This document shows positions 1 to 9,264 of a stretch of DNA of 64,000 nucleotides, piece by piece. The notes beneath the pieces were generated by a model. That model saw only the letters and a list, made by a program, of their open reading frames with translations. It was not told the origin of the DNA and did no database searches. The DNA is taken from positions 1 through 64,000 of the forward strand of contig JAFQEO010000009.1 of NCBI GenBank assembly GCA_017399005.1, in the 5' to 3' direction. A program made the position numbers and the translations under genes. The stretch is from Peptococcaceae bacterium. GTDB lineage: Bacteria; Bacillota; Peptococcia; Peptococcales; Peptococcaceae. The first letter of the stretch is position 1, and the number at the start of each line of letters is the position of its first letter.

Positions 1-327
1 AAATATCACATAACCATCCACCTGGCTGGAAAGTCCTTCTGTTTTTATCATACCGGACTGGGTTCGCATGGTGATTGTATCCTCCTCCACTTCAAAGGCA
101 ATTACATTCATATCATGCAGGCTGTATGGCGTATTTATATTTGCTCTAACGGTCTGATTCATGCCACTCGTCCTCTTTTTATGTTCAGGCTCTGCACAGC
201 AGGTATCTTCTTGAATAATAGCACGGGAGTTTGCCCGCATTGCTGCGACACTCTGTGTAATCGCATTTTCTAAATCACCGAGAACCTGTTCCAGTTCTCC
301 GGATAACGCTGCATCTGATTTTGCCAT
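1..327 (-). CDS. Hypothetical protein, N-terminal 109 residues only
   Basis: This reading frame stays open from an ATG at 327 to the window edge, so the C-terminus is missing. The start is supported by an AGGAGT ribosome site about 7 bases upstream. The protein begins MAKSDAALSGELEQVLGDLE; the first 40 or so residues are acidic, amphipathic and probably helical. A Cys-Cys pair and a short basic stretch (HKKR) follow, then a more beta-like segment. There is no signal peptide or membrane segment. I do not recognise the family. It lies downstream of typA on the same strand, but a good terminator separates them, so it is probably transcribed alone. Confidence 0.6.
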   Translation of the reverse strand, partial: MAKSDAALSGELEQVLGDLENAITQSVAAMRANSRAIIQEDTCCAEPEHKKRTSGMNQTVRANINTPYSLHDMNVIAFEVEEDTITMRTQSGMIKTEGLSSQVDGYVIF

Positions 328-437
328 ACTATCACTCCTGTCCAGGATAATAATTTTAAAATAATCAGTATAGTTTATTATACTATGTTCTGTAAAATCA
401 GAAAAGGTATGATTAATGAAATATCGAATCTGAACAT

Positions 438-468
438 ACAAAAACGGAGCAGTAACTCTGCTCCGTTA
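438..468 (-). terminator. Intrinsic terminator of typA
   Basis: Perfect 9-bp stem ACGGAGCAG/CTGCTCCGT with a 5-base loop. A short T run follows when it is read on the minus strand, just past the typA stop codon. Confidence 0.8.
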
Positions 469-480
469 ATCGCTTTGTTA

Positions 481-2304
481 TCAGCCCTGCTGTTGCTGCT
501 GTTTTGCATAGTTTACGCGTTCTTTCGCTTTCAGGAAGCGTTTGCGCAGACGCAGGAAGTGTGGTGTTACTTCCAGATATTCGTCGTCATTCAGGAATGC
601 AATGCATTCTTCCAGAGACATATCTCTTGGTGTTTTTAAGCGTACGGTATCGTCTTTTGCAGCTGCACGTACGTTGGTCAGGTTTTTACCTTTGCATACG
701 TTTACAGCGATATCCTGCTCACGGTTGCCTTCACCGATAATCATACCTTCGTATACATCCATACCGGCACCGATAAACAGTGTGCCTCGTTCTTCTGCAG
801 GGAACAGGCCATATGCTGTGGTGGTACCGGTTTCAAATACCAGCAGAGCACCGGTACGACGTCCCACAATGTTACCGGAGTATGGGCGGTAGCTGTCAAA
901 CACGCTGTTCATAATGCCGTAGCCGCGTGTATCGGTTAAGAATTCTGTACGGAACCCTACCAGGCCGCGGGCAGGAATAATATATTCCAGACGGGTCTGG
1001 CCATTGAAGTTCTGCATGTTGGTCATTTCGCCTTTACGAGCACCTAGTTTTTCCATAACAGGGCCCATGTATTCTTCCGGTACATCTACGGTTAATGCTT
1101 CGTATGGTTCGCATCTTACACCGTCGATTTCTTTGATAACAACCTGTGGTTTAGATACCTGGAATTCCATACCTTCACGGCGCATGGTTTCGATTAAGAT
1201 AGACAGGTGCAGTTCACCGCGGCCAGCTACTTTAAAGGTATCGGCATTGTCGGTTGGAGTTACTTTTAATGCGATATCGGTTTCCATTTCTTTAAACAGA
1301 CGAGCCGCCAGTTTACGGGAAGTAACAGGATCGCCGTCTTTACCGGCAAATGGAGAGTTGTTTACCATAAAGCTCATTTCCAGGGTAGGTTCTTCGATTT
1401 TCAGGAATTCCATCGGCTCAATGTTTACGGTATCACAGATGGTTTCCCCTACATTGATTTCGCCTAAACCGGCAATTGCAACGATTTCGCCAACCGATGC
1501 GCTTTCGATTTCAAATTTTTTCAGACCCTGAAAACCAAACAGTTTGCTGATACGCGCCTGTTTAATTTTGCCTTCTCTTGTCTGCATTGCTACCATCTGA
1601 CCGTTTTTCACTGTCCCGCGGTTGATTGTGCAGACTGCAATGCGACCCAGAAAGTCGTTATAGTCCATCAGGGTAATCTGTGCCTGTAACGGACCTTCCG
1701 CATCCCCTTTTGGAGATGGGATATGTTTAATAATTGCATCATACAGCGGTTTTAAATCCACTGCTTCCACTTCTAAATCAGCAGTTGCAATACCGGCAAT
1801 ACCGGATGCAAAGATAACCGGGAATTCCAGCTGGTCTTCATCGGCACCTAAATCGATAAACAGGTCAATTACTTCATCGATTACTTCCAGCGGACGCGCG
1901 AATTCGCGGTCCATTTTATTAATAACAACGATTGGTGTCAGTTTCTGTTCCAGCGCTTTTTTCAGTACGAAACGAGTCTGCGGCATACAGCCTTCAAATG
2001 CGTCAACAACCAGCAGAACACCATCTACCATTTTCATGATACGTTCTACTTCGCCGCCGAAATCCGCATGGCCCGGGGTATCTACAATATTGATTTTATA
2101 ATCACCATAGGTAATGGCAGTATTTTTTGCTAAGATGGTAATCCCTTTTTCACGTTCCAGATCACCGGAGTCCATAACACGGTCTGCAACCTGTTCGTTT
2201 TCGCGGAAGGTACCGGACTGGCTCAGCAGTTTATCAACCAGAGTGGTTTTACCGTGGTCTACGTGGGCAATAATTGCTATATTTCTAATGTTCTCCTGTT
2301 TCAT
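481..2304 (-). CDS. typA: Translational GTPase TypA/BipA
   Basis: TypA/BipA is a ribosome-associated GTPase of the EF-G class, linked in other bacteria to ribosome assembly and growth under stress or cold. The 607 residues are full length for the family. The P-loop AHVDHGKT lies at residues 13-20, DTPGH at 75-79 and NKMD at 129-132, followed by EF-G-like domains and the BipA-specific C-terminal domain. The end is an unusual run of glutamines (KQQQQQG). The start has a clear AGGAGG site 7 bases upstream. It is transcribed alone, divergent from the HD-domain gene, and ends at a strong hairpin. Confidence 0.97.
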   Translation of the reverse strand: MKQENIRNIAIIAHVDHGKTTLVDKLLSQSGTFRENEQVADRVMDSGDLEREKGITILAKNTAITYGDYKINIVDTPGHADFGGEVERIMKMVDGVLLVVDAFEGCMPQTRFVLKKALEQKLTPIVVINKMDREFARPLEVIDEVIDLFIDLGADEDQLEFPVIFASGIAGIATADLEVEAVDLKPLYDAIIKHIPSPKGDAEGPLQAQITLMDYNDFLGRIAVCTINRGTVKNGQMVAMQTREGKIKQARISKLFGFQGLKKFEIESASVGEIVAIAGLGEINVGETICDTVNIEPMEFLKIEEPTLEMSFMVNNSPFAGKDGDPVTSRKLAARLFKEMETDIALKVTPTDNADTFKVAGRGELHLSILIETMRREGMEFQVSKPQVVIKEIDGVRCEPYEALTVDVPEEYMGPVMEKLGARKGEMTNMQNFNGQTRLEYIIPARGLVGFRTEFLTDTRGYGIMNSVFDSYRPYSGNIVGRRTGALLVFETGTTTAYGLFPAEERGTLFIGAGMDVYEGMIIGEGNREQDIAVNVCKGKNLTNVRAAAKDDTVRLKTPRDMSLEECIAFLNDDEYLEVTPHFLRLRKRFLKAKERVNYAKQQQQQG

Positions 2305-2517
2305 AGCAGCCTCCTAAAAATATCTCACAAAAATAGCATACAGAATATTTTAATCCTATTTCAGTAGGAATACAAGTACTTCGCCGAAAAAAATTTGTAT
2401 TTTTATGGATAAATCATGTTTTGCCTTTTCCCGAAAAGGGGCATAGAAAAAAACGCACGCCTGTGTTATGCTTTTTATACAATGAATTTTACACATGACT
2501 GACAGGAGGATACTTTT

Positions 2518-3609
2518 ATGACGCATGAAGAACACAACATCCAGTGTAATGCGCAGCCGCCAGTTGAGGAAATGCCGGCCTTTGACATGGAAGCCGTACA
2601 GCGCGACAATGCCAGACTGAATCAGGCTATTATTTTTGCCACCGAACGCCATGCGGGGCAGCTGCGCAAAGGCACAGCTCTGCCATATATTCTGCATCCG
2701 CTGGAAACGCTGCAGATTTTATCCGAAATGCAGGCTGATATGGATTTACAGATTGCCGGTGTTTTGCATGATGTGCTGGAGGACACCAATACAACTCTGG
2801 AAGAACTCATCACCCTGTTTGGCGAAGATGTGGCTTCGCTGGTGAATCATCACAGTGAGGATAAAAGCCGCAGCTGGGCAGAACGGAAAACCACAGCGGT
2901 TCTTGCAGTAAAACAGGCCGACGAGCGTATAAAAATGCTGATTTTAGCCGATAAACTGTCGAATCTGCGTGCAATCTCCCGTGATTATGCCGCCCTGGGC
3001 GACGCTCTCTGGGAACGGTTCAACGCTCCAAAAGAAAAGCAGGCATGGTATTACAACGGTATTCTGGATGCGTTATCCGACCTGCAGCAGTATACCGAAA
3101 CAGCACAAGCTTATCGGGAACTGACAGAACACTATAAAGATGCCTTTGTAATTTATAAAATCACACCGGATTATGAAAAGCTGTATCAGGCAAACACCTT
3201 TGGCGAAGCTTATTGTTTAACAAAGGGCAATCCTCAGTGGATGCCGGTAAATTATCGCTTCCGCAACAACGATATTCCTCTTACCCGTAAGGAAGCAGAA
3301 ACGCTGGAAGATAAATGGTATGATATCTTCCTGAACGCAGTAGAAGCCGATTTGCAAGATAGAACCTACCCGCTGTTTACCAGTGCCAGCCAGCAATTTT
3401 CCATTGTGCTGGAACAGTATCAGCTGACATTCCGGAGCGGCCAGAGCCGCACCACCCTGAATGAAGACGACACCTATGCCTTTCTCAGCCAGCTGCGCAT
3501 GATGCACGGCATCCATGCACCGCTGGGGCAGATTCTGCTGCAAACCTTTGGCAACGAAAACGGCGAGACTGTTTTCCGGATGATGTGTAATCAGATCGGG
3601 ATTATTTAA
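2518..3609 (+). CDS. HD-domain protein, small alarmone hydrolase-like, with C-terminal extension
   Basis: Residues about 30-180 match the HD hydrolase domain of RelA/SpoT and small alarmone hydrolases: H45 in RHAGQLRKG, H60 in the YILHP segment, the H84-D85 pair, the ED pair at 88-89 and D145 in ILADKLSNLR. This predicts a metal-dependent (p)ppGpp pyrophosphohydrolase. No synthetase, TGS or ACT domain follows. Residues about 185-363 form an extra domain that I do not recognise. The start has a strong AGGAGG site, and the gene ends at a shared terminator. The substrate is inferred from the HD motif only; hydrolysis of another nucleotide is possible. Confidence 0.75.
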   Translation: MTHEEHNIQCNAQPPVEEMPAFDMEAVQRDNARLNQAIIFATERHAGQLRKGTALPYILHPLETLQILSEMQADMDLQIAGVLHDVLEDTNTTLEELITLFGEDVASLVNHHSEDKSRSWAERKTTAVLAVKQADERIKMLILADKLSNLRAISRDYAALGDALWERFNAPKEKQAWYYNGILDALSDLQQYTETAQAYRELTEHYKDAFVIYKITPDYEKLYQANTFGEAYCLTKGNPQWMPVNYRFRNNDIPLTRKEAETLEDKWYDIFLNAVEADLQDRTYPLFTSASQQFSIVLEQYQLTFRSGQSRTTLNEDDTYAFLSQLRMMHGIHAPLGQILLQTFGNENGETVFRMMCNQIGII

Positions 3610-3643
3610 AATATAATTATACAGAAGCATTATATAGAAGCAG

Positions 3644-3676
3644 AAAAAGGTGCCGGTATCCAGCCAGCACCTTTTT
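3644..3676. terminator. Bidirectional intrinsic terminator
   Basis: AAAAAGGTGC/GCACCTTTTT stem with a 13-base loop. It has A and T tracts on both sides and lies between two convergent genes. Confidence 0.85.
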
Positions 3677-3686
3677 CAATATATCT

Positions 3687-4883
3687 TTATTTTCTGCTCA
3701 GTCGCTTACGGGTTTCCTCCACAGATTCGCCCTCGCGGGAGAAAAATGTCTTGAGATAGAGATCTGTAATATTCTGTAAACCATGAGCTGCACCATCTTT
3801 AATTTTCTGGTAGGCATCCTCGTGAGGGTGCTCTTTACTTGTTTCGGTAACATCGCAGCCGTCAATCAGACCCTCCGCAATCATCCACTGAACTTCATCA
3901 TGAATGGTTTCCTCATAGGAACGAGTGGTGTAGCCCAGTTCAGTTCTTGCTTTCGTACAGTCGAATTCATTATTCCGAGCCAGATTGTAAACAGAGAAGG
4001 TTGTCATGAGAGGCATTTTGCCGTTCTTTTCCGCCTGTTTTTCCAGACCGGCAGCAATTTTGTCGGCCAGCTCCAGAGGCAGGTAAAATTTAATTTTTCT
4101 GGCATTGCACTCTGCATGAAGCATATCACACATTTCCTTCAGAGTGACAGTTTTGTTTGCCAGAATATAACATTCACCAATGCGTCCTTTGTCCACGGCA
4201 GCGATAGTACCGGCAGCCAGGTCACGAACATCACAAAGATTGAAGCTGCCCTGCATACCCATAGGCATCTCACCTTTGATAATCTGGAGCAATGTGTTAG
4301 TTGTCTCGCCAATGGCATGATCATTTGGTCCCAGAATACCGGAAGGAAGAACAACACAAGCTCTCAGTCCCATAACCTGAACAGCATCCAGCACCATCTG
4401 AGTTGCAGCAGCTTTACTCTGAGAATAAGCACCTACCACCTTTTTGGTATCACATGGCATGAATCTGGAAACTTCAGTGATAGGAGTACCGTGAGGCAAT
4501 TCAGGAATAGCACCGGTAGACGAAACATAAACCATCTTTTCACATTCAGGATGATTCAGAACTTTGCTGATAATATTCCGGGTGCCTCCCACATTGACAT
4601 CCATCAGTTTCTCAGAGTAGTTGGGATTCACAGTAACCATGGAGGCGCAGTGGATTACCACGGAAGTGCAACCTTCAGGAACAGCAAAAAACTGCTCCAG
4701 AGAGGCAATATCCGTCAAATCTCCCAGAACCACTTCTACCTGTTCAGGAATGAACTTTACAGACTTGTCATTAGGCAGTACCAGAGCGCGAACCCTGCAT
4801 CCCTGTTCTAAAAGCTGCATACAGATATTGGTACCCAGAAAACCGGCAGCACCGGTCAGCAGATAATAGCGATTGTTATTCAT
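3687..4883 (-). CDS. NAD(P)-dependent extended SDR / epimerase-type reductase
   Basis: This is an extended short-chain dehydrogenase of the epimerase / dihydroflavonol-reductase / 3-beta-HSD type, 398 residues long. The Rossmann glycine motif GAAGFLG is at residues 11-17, and the catalytic Tyr-Lys pair (YSQSK) is at 153-157, preceded by the serines of VSSTG at about 120-124. The family oxidises or reduces sugar-nucleotide, flavonoid or steroid-like substrates; the substrate here cannot be read from sequence. The AAAGG site upstream is modest. It is divergent from menA, which may or may not be meaningful. Confidence 0.8.
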   Translation of the reverse strand: MNNNRYYLLTGAAGFLGTNICMQLLEQGCRVRALVLPNDKSVKFIPEQVEVVLGDLTDIASLEQFFAVPEGCTSVVIHCASMVTVNPNYSEKLMDVNVGGTRNIISKVLNHPECEKMVYVSSTGAIPELPHGTPITEVSRFMPCDTKKVVGAYSQSKAAATQMVLDAVQVMGLRACVVLPSGILGPNDHAIGETTNTLLQIIKGEMPMGMQGSFNLCDVRDLAAGTIAAVDKGRIGECYILANKTVTLKEMCDMLHAECNARKIKFYLPLELADKIAAGLEKQAEKNGKMPLMTTFSVYNLARNNEFDCTKARTELGYTTRSYEETIHDEVQWMIAEGLIDGCDVTETSKEHPHEDAYQKIKDGAAHGLQNITDLYLKTFFSREGESVEETRKRLSRK

Positions 4884-5141
4884 ATTTCACATCTCAACCT
4901 TTCATATGATTTCAGATTATAGACATATTTTAAAACGGAGAGTTTTCTGAAATGCTTACGAAATGTTTGAGAAATGTTAAAATGCACCTGGAATTTTATA
5001 TTTACATATACGTTACAATCCCCCCGGTTCGCAAAGCCTGGCAAAATGGTATTTGAAATGCCTGTCGTTTTGAATTGTCTTTTCTGCACAAATGGTTTAT
5101 ACTTATTAATTGAAAATACTTCCGGAAAGGGTTATCGCATT

Positions 5142-6050
5142 ATGAAAAAAGATTTTGATTTCTGGTGGCGGCTGGTTCGTCCGCATACGCTGACGGCTTC
5201 GCTGGTACCGGTGCTGGTGGGCAGTATCTGGGCATTTTCCTGCACACATACACTGCACATCGGGCTGTTTCTGGCTATGCTGATTGCCAGTTGCGCTATT
5301 CAGATTGCCACCAATTTATTTAATGAATATTATGACTATGTACGCGGTCTGGACACAAAAGATTCCGTAGGGATTGGCGGTACGATTGTACATGACGGTG
5401 CTTCTCCGAAGTTTGTGCTGAATCTTGCACTGGGCTTGTACGGCCTAGCTGCGCTGCTGGGTATTTACATCTGCTACAATAGCAGCTGGTATCTGCTGTT
5501 CATCGGTGCATTCTGCATGTTAATCGGTTATTTATACACCGGCGGTCCGTTCCCGATTTCCTCGTCTCCCTTTGGAGAACTGTTTGCAGGCGGTTTTTTA
5601 GGCACCGGTGTTATCTGTATCTCGTACTTTATTCAGACCGGTTCTATTACATGGCACACGGTTGCAATCTCGGTTCCGGTTCTGGTACTAATCGGGCTGA
5701 TTCTCACCGGCAACAATATTCGTGACCGTGTAGGCGATGCTGCAAATGGCCGTCGCACGCTGGTGATTCTGCTGGGGCATAAACGCTCGGTGCAGTTTCT
5801 GAACATCATGTTTGCGTTTTGCTATGCGTGGATTGCGGGGCTGATTCTGTTTGGAGGCCACAGTGTATGGCTGCTGGCTACATTTTTAAGTATCCCGACT
5901 GCACGAAAAGCAGTGGAAAAATTCCGTCCAGAAGGACAGACACCGCAGCAGATGATGGCTGCTATGGTTCTGATTCCAAAAACCAACACCCAGTTTGGTC
6001 TGGCACTGGCACTAGGGCTTCTGTTGGAAAGTTTTTTTGTAATGTTTTAA
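5142..6050 (+). CDS. menA: UbiA/MenA-family prenyltransferase
   Basis: This polytopic membrane prenyltransferase most resembles 1,4-dihydroxy-2-naphthoate polyprenyltransferase, which makes demethylmenaquinone. The first Asp-rich motif is in NLFNEYYDYVRGLD (N61, D65, D71) and the second in NNIRDRVGDAANG; about eight to nine hydrophobic segments surround them. I start it at 5142, where GGAAAGGG precedes ATG; a longer in-frame ORF from 4974 has no ribosome site and lacks family similarity. No other men genes lie nearby, so the quinone pathway is inferred. The end is marked by a long hairpin. Confidence 0.85.
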   Translation: MKKDFDFWWRLVRPHTLTASLVPVLVGSIWAFSCTHTLHIGLFLAMLIASCAIQIATNLFNEYYDYVRGLDTKDSVGIGGTIVHDGASPKFVLNLALGLYGLAALLGIYICYNSSWYLLFIGAFCMLIGYLYTGGPFPISSSPFGELFAGGFLGTGVICISYFIQTGSITWHTVAISVPVLVLIGLILTGNNIRDRVGDAANGRRTLVILLGHKRSVQFLNIMFAFCYAWIAGLILFGGHSVWLLATFLSIPTARKAVEKFRPEGQTPQQMMAAMVLIPKTNTQFGLALALGLLLESFFVMF

Positions 6051-6084
6051 ACCGTTTTTCGCCAACATCTTTAACTGCAAAAAA

Positions 6085-6131
6085 CAGAAAAGCTGTATCA
6101 GCAGAATTGTTTCTGCCGATACAGCTTTATT
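6085..6131. terminator. Long bidirectional terminator
   Basis: AAAGCTGTATC pairs with GATACAGCTTT, and the stem continues inward as GCAGAA/TTCTGC across one mismatch. T tracts lie on both sides. It serves menA and the convergent ABC operon. Confidence 0.85.
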
Positions 6132-6171
6132 TTTTATTATTTAGTTTCTGCCACAATTGTTCGCAGTCTGT

Positions 6172-6426
6172 TCAGCCGCCAGCAGACAGAAAACGCATTC
6201 TGAACTGTTTCTGCTGTACTCTGCAGGCTTCTTCCTCTCCAGAAAATATGACCAGTGCGCGCTGAATTTTTAACACATTATCTGGGGAATCCAGAGTTTC
6301 CAGTTTAATTACACATCCATCTGTCAGGTATCCGCCATCCGCTTCTCGTGAAAGGCACAGTTCATCTTCCAGATAAGCAATAATTCTGCACCGGTCTATA
6401 CCGCTATTAATCTGTAAAACTGCCAT
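6172..6426 (-). CDS. Small hypothetical protein coupled to the ABC ATPase gene
   Basis: This 84-residue frame starts with an ATG that shares its first base with the TGA stop of the upstream ATPase gene, a typical translational-coupling arrangement. It ends just before the shared terminator. The protein is soluble, with no signal or membrane segment; it begins MAVLQINSGIDRCRIIAYLE and ends in a basic-hydrophobic tail. I do not recognise a family. Its position makes it the last gene of the amino acid transporter operon. It could instead be chance open sequence in the 3' region; the exact overlap is the main support. Confidence 0.5.
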   Translation of the reverse strand: MAVLQINSGIDRCRIIAYLEDELCLSREADGGYLTDGCVIKLETLDSPDNVLKIQRALVIFSGEEEACRVQQKQFRMRFLSAGG

Positions 6427-7211
6427 CAGCCCTGTGTATAGCGGGACAGGAACTGTTTGGTACGTTCCTCCTGCGGATTGTCAATTACCTGCTTTGCATC
6501 ACCCTGTTCTACCACAATGCCGCCATCCATAAAGATAATCTGATCGGCTACATCGCGAGCAAAGGACATTTCATGGGTAACGATAACCATTGTGGTTTTA
6601 TTTTCAGCCAGGCTGCGAATAACTTTTAGCACTTCGCCGGTTAATTCCGGGTCCAGAGCGGAAGTAGGTTCATCGAAACACAGAATATCCGGCTTTAATG
6701 CCAGCGCACGAGCAATGGCCACACGCTGCTGCTGCCCGCCGGACAGCTGATGCGGATAATGGTCCATACGATCTGCCAGCCCCATCTGCGCCAGCAGAGC
6801 TTTGCCGTGCTCCTCGATTTCTGCATAAATCTGTTTTTTGTTCTGTTTGAAATCCGGACGTTCTTTTGCCAGCAGCTGTTCTGCCAGCATTACGTTTTCC
6901 AGTGCAGTATACTGTGGAAACAGATTAAACGACTGGAATACCATTCCGAAATGCAGACGTTTTCTGCGTAAATCTTTTTCGTTGTCACTGGCAGGCAGCG
7001 ATGCATCAAAAATCACTTTATCGTGCACCGAAATTGTGCCGTGGTCCGGTGTTTCTAAAAAGTTCAGACATCTCAGCAGAGTGGTCTTCCCCGAACCGGA
7101 AGAACCGATAATTGCCAGCGTATTGCCGGCATCCAGCGAGAAACTGACATCTTTCAGCACTTTTGTATTGCCGAAATGTTTTTCAATATTTTTGACTTCC
7201 AGAATTGCCAT
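6426..7211 (-). CDS. Polar amino acid ABC transporter, ATP-binding protein
   Basis: This is an ATPase of the GlnQ/HisP class that energises uptake of polar amino acids at the inner face of the membrane. Walker A is GSSGSGKTT near residues 36-44, the signature is LSGGQQQR, Walker B is ILCFDEPTSALD, and the switch histidine is in IVTHEMSF. The 261 residues are slightly long for the family; a 20-residue insertion lies between Walker A and the signature (around the ERPDFKQNKKQ stretch). The ribosome site is GAGGGGAGA. It follows the permease gene by 21 bases. Substrate specificity is not readable. Confidence 0.93.
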   Translation of the reverse strand: MAILEVKNIEKHFGNTKVLKDVSFSLDAGNTLAIIGSSGSGKTTLLRCLNFLETPDHGTISVHDKVIFDASLPASDNEKDLRRKRLHFGMVFQSFNLFPQYTALENVMLAEQLLAKERPDFKQNKKQIYAEIEEHGKALLAQMGLADRMDHYPHQLSGGQQQRVAIARALALKPDILCFDEPTSALDPELTGEVLKVIRSLAENKTTMVIVTHEMSFARDVADQIIFMDGGIVVEQGDAKQVIDNPQEERTKQFLSRYTQG

Positions 7212-7232
7212 AACGGTTTCTCCCCTCGCTTC

Positions 7233-7898
7233 TTATCTGAAATAGCTCAGTTTACGTTCAATAAAATTGAACAGAATTGTTAAAATCCCTACAAACAGCA
7301 GATAGAATACAGCTGTATAGAACAAAGGCCAGATAATCCCTGCCGCCTTAATGTAGGCATAACCTGCATGAGTCAGTTCCACAACGCCGATTACACGAGC
7401 CAGAGAAGTATCTTTCACCAGTGTAATAATTTCGTTAGACATTGGCGGTACAACACGCTTAATCATCTGAAGCAGTGTAATTTTAAAGAAAATCTGACTT
7501 TTGGTCATCCCCAGTACTTCACCGGCTTCCCGCTGCCCGGCAGGAACACCTTCAATACCACCGCGGAAAATTACAGAGAAATAGCAGGCATAGTTCAGGC
7601 TGAACGCTACAATAGTAGCCAGCATACGACCATCAGTACCGCTGCCCCAGATATTGTTGTGCAGCAGAATCCCCGGAATATAGAATACTACAAACAGCTG
7701 CAGCATCAACGGTGTTCCGCGGAATACCCATACAATTAAATCAATGAGGTATTTTAACGGCTTGATTTTGCTCATAGAGCCAAAGGATAGCAGCAGTCCA
7801 AGCGGAATAGCAAAAACCAGTGTACATGCAAAAATCTTAAACGTGTCAACCAGTGCAAGCAGCAACGACTGATTAACTGACCAGAACATTTCAGGCAT
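7233..7898 (-). CDS. Polar amino acid ABC transporter, permease
   Basis: This 221-residue integral membrane permease of the HisM/GlnP family has about five transmembrane helices. The start of the conserved segment is FRGTPLMLQLFVVFY, and the cytoplasmic coupling motif is GVPAGQREAGEVLGMTKSQ, typical of the EAA loop. It should form a homodimer with two copies of the neighbouring ATPase. The ribosome site AAAGGAGAC is well placed. A 205-base gap with a hairpin separates it from the binding-protein gene upstream. Confidence 0.93.
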   Translation of the reverse strand: MPEMFWSVNQSLLLALVDTFKIFACTLVFAIPLGLLLSFGSMSKIKPLKYLIDLIVWVFRGTPLMLQLFVVFYIPGILLHNNIWGSGTDGRMLATIVAFSLNYACYFSVIFRGGIEGVPAGQREAGEVLGMTKSQIFFKITLLQMIKRVVPPMSNEIITLVKDTSLARVIGVVELTHAGYAYIKAAGIIWPLFYTAVFYLLFVGILTILFNFIERKLSYFR

Positions 7899-8039
7899 AA
7901 TATGTCTCCTTTTATCTTTTTTGGATTCATAGTTTTATTGCAAAGTCAAAATCTCAATAGTTACACTCTCAATATGTTTTTCTTTATCATCGGCAGATTT
8001 GCCGCAACTATGTATAGATTTCCCGTAAACCCGAAACAA

Positions 8040-8063
8040 AGCAGAGGAGCGGAGTCCTCTGCT
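8040..8063 (-). terminator. Hairpin between binding-protein and permease genes (attenuating terminator)
   Basis: Stem AGCAGAGGA/TCCTCTGCT with a short loop and an interrupted T tract when read on the minus strand, right after the binding-protein stop codon. It probably allows partial read-through, giving more binding protein than membrane components. Confidence 0.65.
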
Positions 8064-8103
8064 ATTGTTCCAGTAGTGAGTTTATAGTTTTTGAATAATC
8101 AGA

Positions 8104-8919
8104 TTATTCAGCAGCAGGCAGAACGATTACCTGTGCGTTGTTGCAGTATGGGTTGGTGCAGTTCATTGCTTCCAGTACGGATTCGTTTAATGTCATACCA
8201 TTCCATACAACGTCGATTGCTTTGGAATCCAGTTCCATGATTTTTGCATCCCATTCGATTACTACGAATTCACATGCAACGCCCAGTTTTTCAGCAACTA
8301 AACGAGCCATGTCAGCGTCAAAACCAATCCATTCGCCGTTTTCATCTTTGTAATCCATTGGAGCAAATTCAGTGATACCAACAACCAGAGTACCTTTATC
8401 CTGAATGTAAGCTACATCGCTGTCAGCTTCAGAAGCAGCAAATGCGCTTTCAGGCTGTTCTACCAGAGAAGCCTGTACGCCGTATTTTTCAGCAACAGCA
8501 ACCAGAGTACCGTCTTCCTGTGCTTCGTACATTACCTGGTTGATGAAGCTTGTCAGGTCGGAACCAACACGGCAGCCAGCGCCGTATTTTTCTTCAGTCA
8601 GCTGATCGCCCAGTTCCATGTCAGGGTAGCTTGTGCCTTCGCCAATCATAGCACCAGCCATCAGTAAGTCGATAATAGCAGCATCGGATGTACCTGCAGC
8701 AACTTCCATCAGAGCATCGCCCTGGGAGTTAACTGCATTGTATTCCAGGCCCAGTTCTTTTGCAGCAGCTTCACCAGCGGAACCCAGTTCTACAGCGTAT
8801 ACCATAGCGGTTTCTTCACCAGCTGGTTCCTGTGCCTGTTCGCCGGAACCGCCGCAACCTGTCAGTGCCATACCTGCAACCAGTGCTGCAGCTAAAACTT
8901 TCATAAATTTCTTTTTCAT
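8104..8919 (-). CDS. Amino acid ABC transporter substrate-binding lipoprotein
   Basis: This is a periplasmic/extracellular binding protein of family 3 (SBP_bac_3) that delivers amino acids to the neighbouring permease. I start it at 8919 (MKKKFMKVLAAALVAG), with GGGGGAG upstream. The signal peptide ends in the lipobox ALTGC, so the mature protein is a lipoprotein. The familiar segment VVGITEFAPMDYKDENGEW lies in the second half, where these proteins usually have it near the N-terminus. The first half, with VYAVELGSAGEA and AAIIDLLMAGAM, looks like a lobe of another binding fold placed first, i.e. a permuted or rearranged arrangement. It is the first gene of the operon. Confidence 0.88.
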   Translation of the reverse strand: MKKKFMKVLAAALVAGMALTGCGGSGEQAQEPAGEETAMVYAVELGSAGEAAAKELGLEYNAVNSQGDALMEVAAGTSDAAIIDLLMAGAMIGEGTSYPDMELGDQLTEEKYGAGCRVGSDLTSFINQVMYEAQEDGTLVAVAEKYGVQASLVEQPESAFAASEADSDVAYIQDKGTLVVGITEFAPMDYKDENGEWIGFDADMARLVAEKLGVACEFVVIEWDAKIMELDSKAIDVVWNGMTLNESVLEAMNCTNPYCNNAQVIVLPAAE

Positions 8920-9081
8920 GTTTGTCTCCCCCAAATCATTTATCGAGATAATAACTTCTGTTCAGAATCATTTCTGAATCTTTTAGTATTTTATCACGCT
9001 AAAGCGCAAAAGTAAAGATGTATTTTCAGAGATTTTTAAAATTTGTATTTCTGATACTCGTGAGTAATTTCCTCAGAAAAA

Positions 9082-9247
9082 AGAAAGCAGAACCAATTGT
9101 TTGCTCGGCGACTTTTCCTCAATGTTTTAGACATTTTCTTCGATCGTACAGCTTTGCCAGACTTCGTCTGTCACGCCGTGTACAATCTCGAAAATCTCTA
9201 CTCCGCTTCGGAATACGTTCGCTCGCAAATCAATTGTTCTGCTTTCT
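9082..9247. repeat. Nested inverted-repeat element A
   Basis: Outer arms AGAAAGCAGAAC and GTTCTGCTTTCT, extended inward by AATTG/CAATT and TTTGC/GCAAA, enclose further hairpins. These include GTACA...TGTAC around the apical stem CAGAC-TTC-GTCTG, with an internal loop between them. The element begins 17 bases after the ysxC stop codon, between ysxC and the binding-protein gene. It fills most of this 345-base gap. I see no open frame in it. Confidence 0.75.
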
Positions 9248-9264
9248 GATATTTACGCTTCTAT

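Noticed and set aside
4974-5141. N-terminal extension of MenA by 56 residues
   Set aside because: No ribosome site at 4974 and the extension is not like MenA; the ATG at 5142 has one and fits the family.
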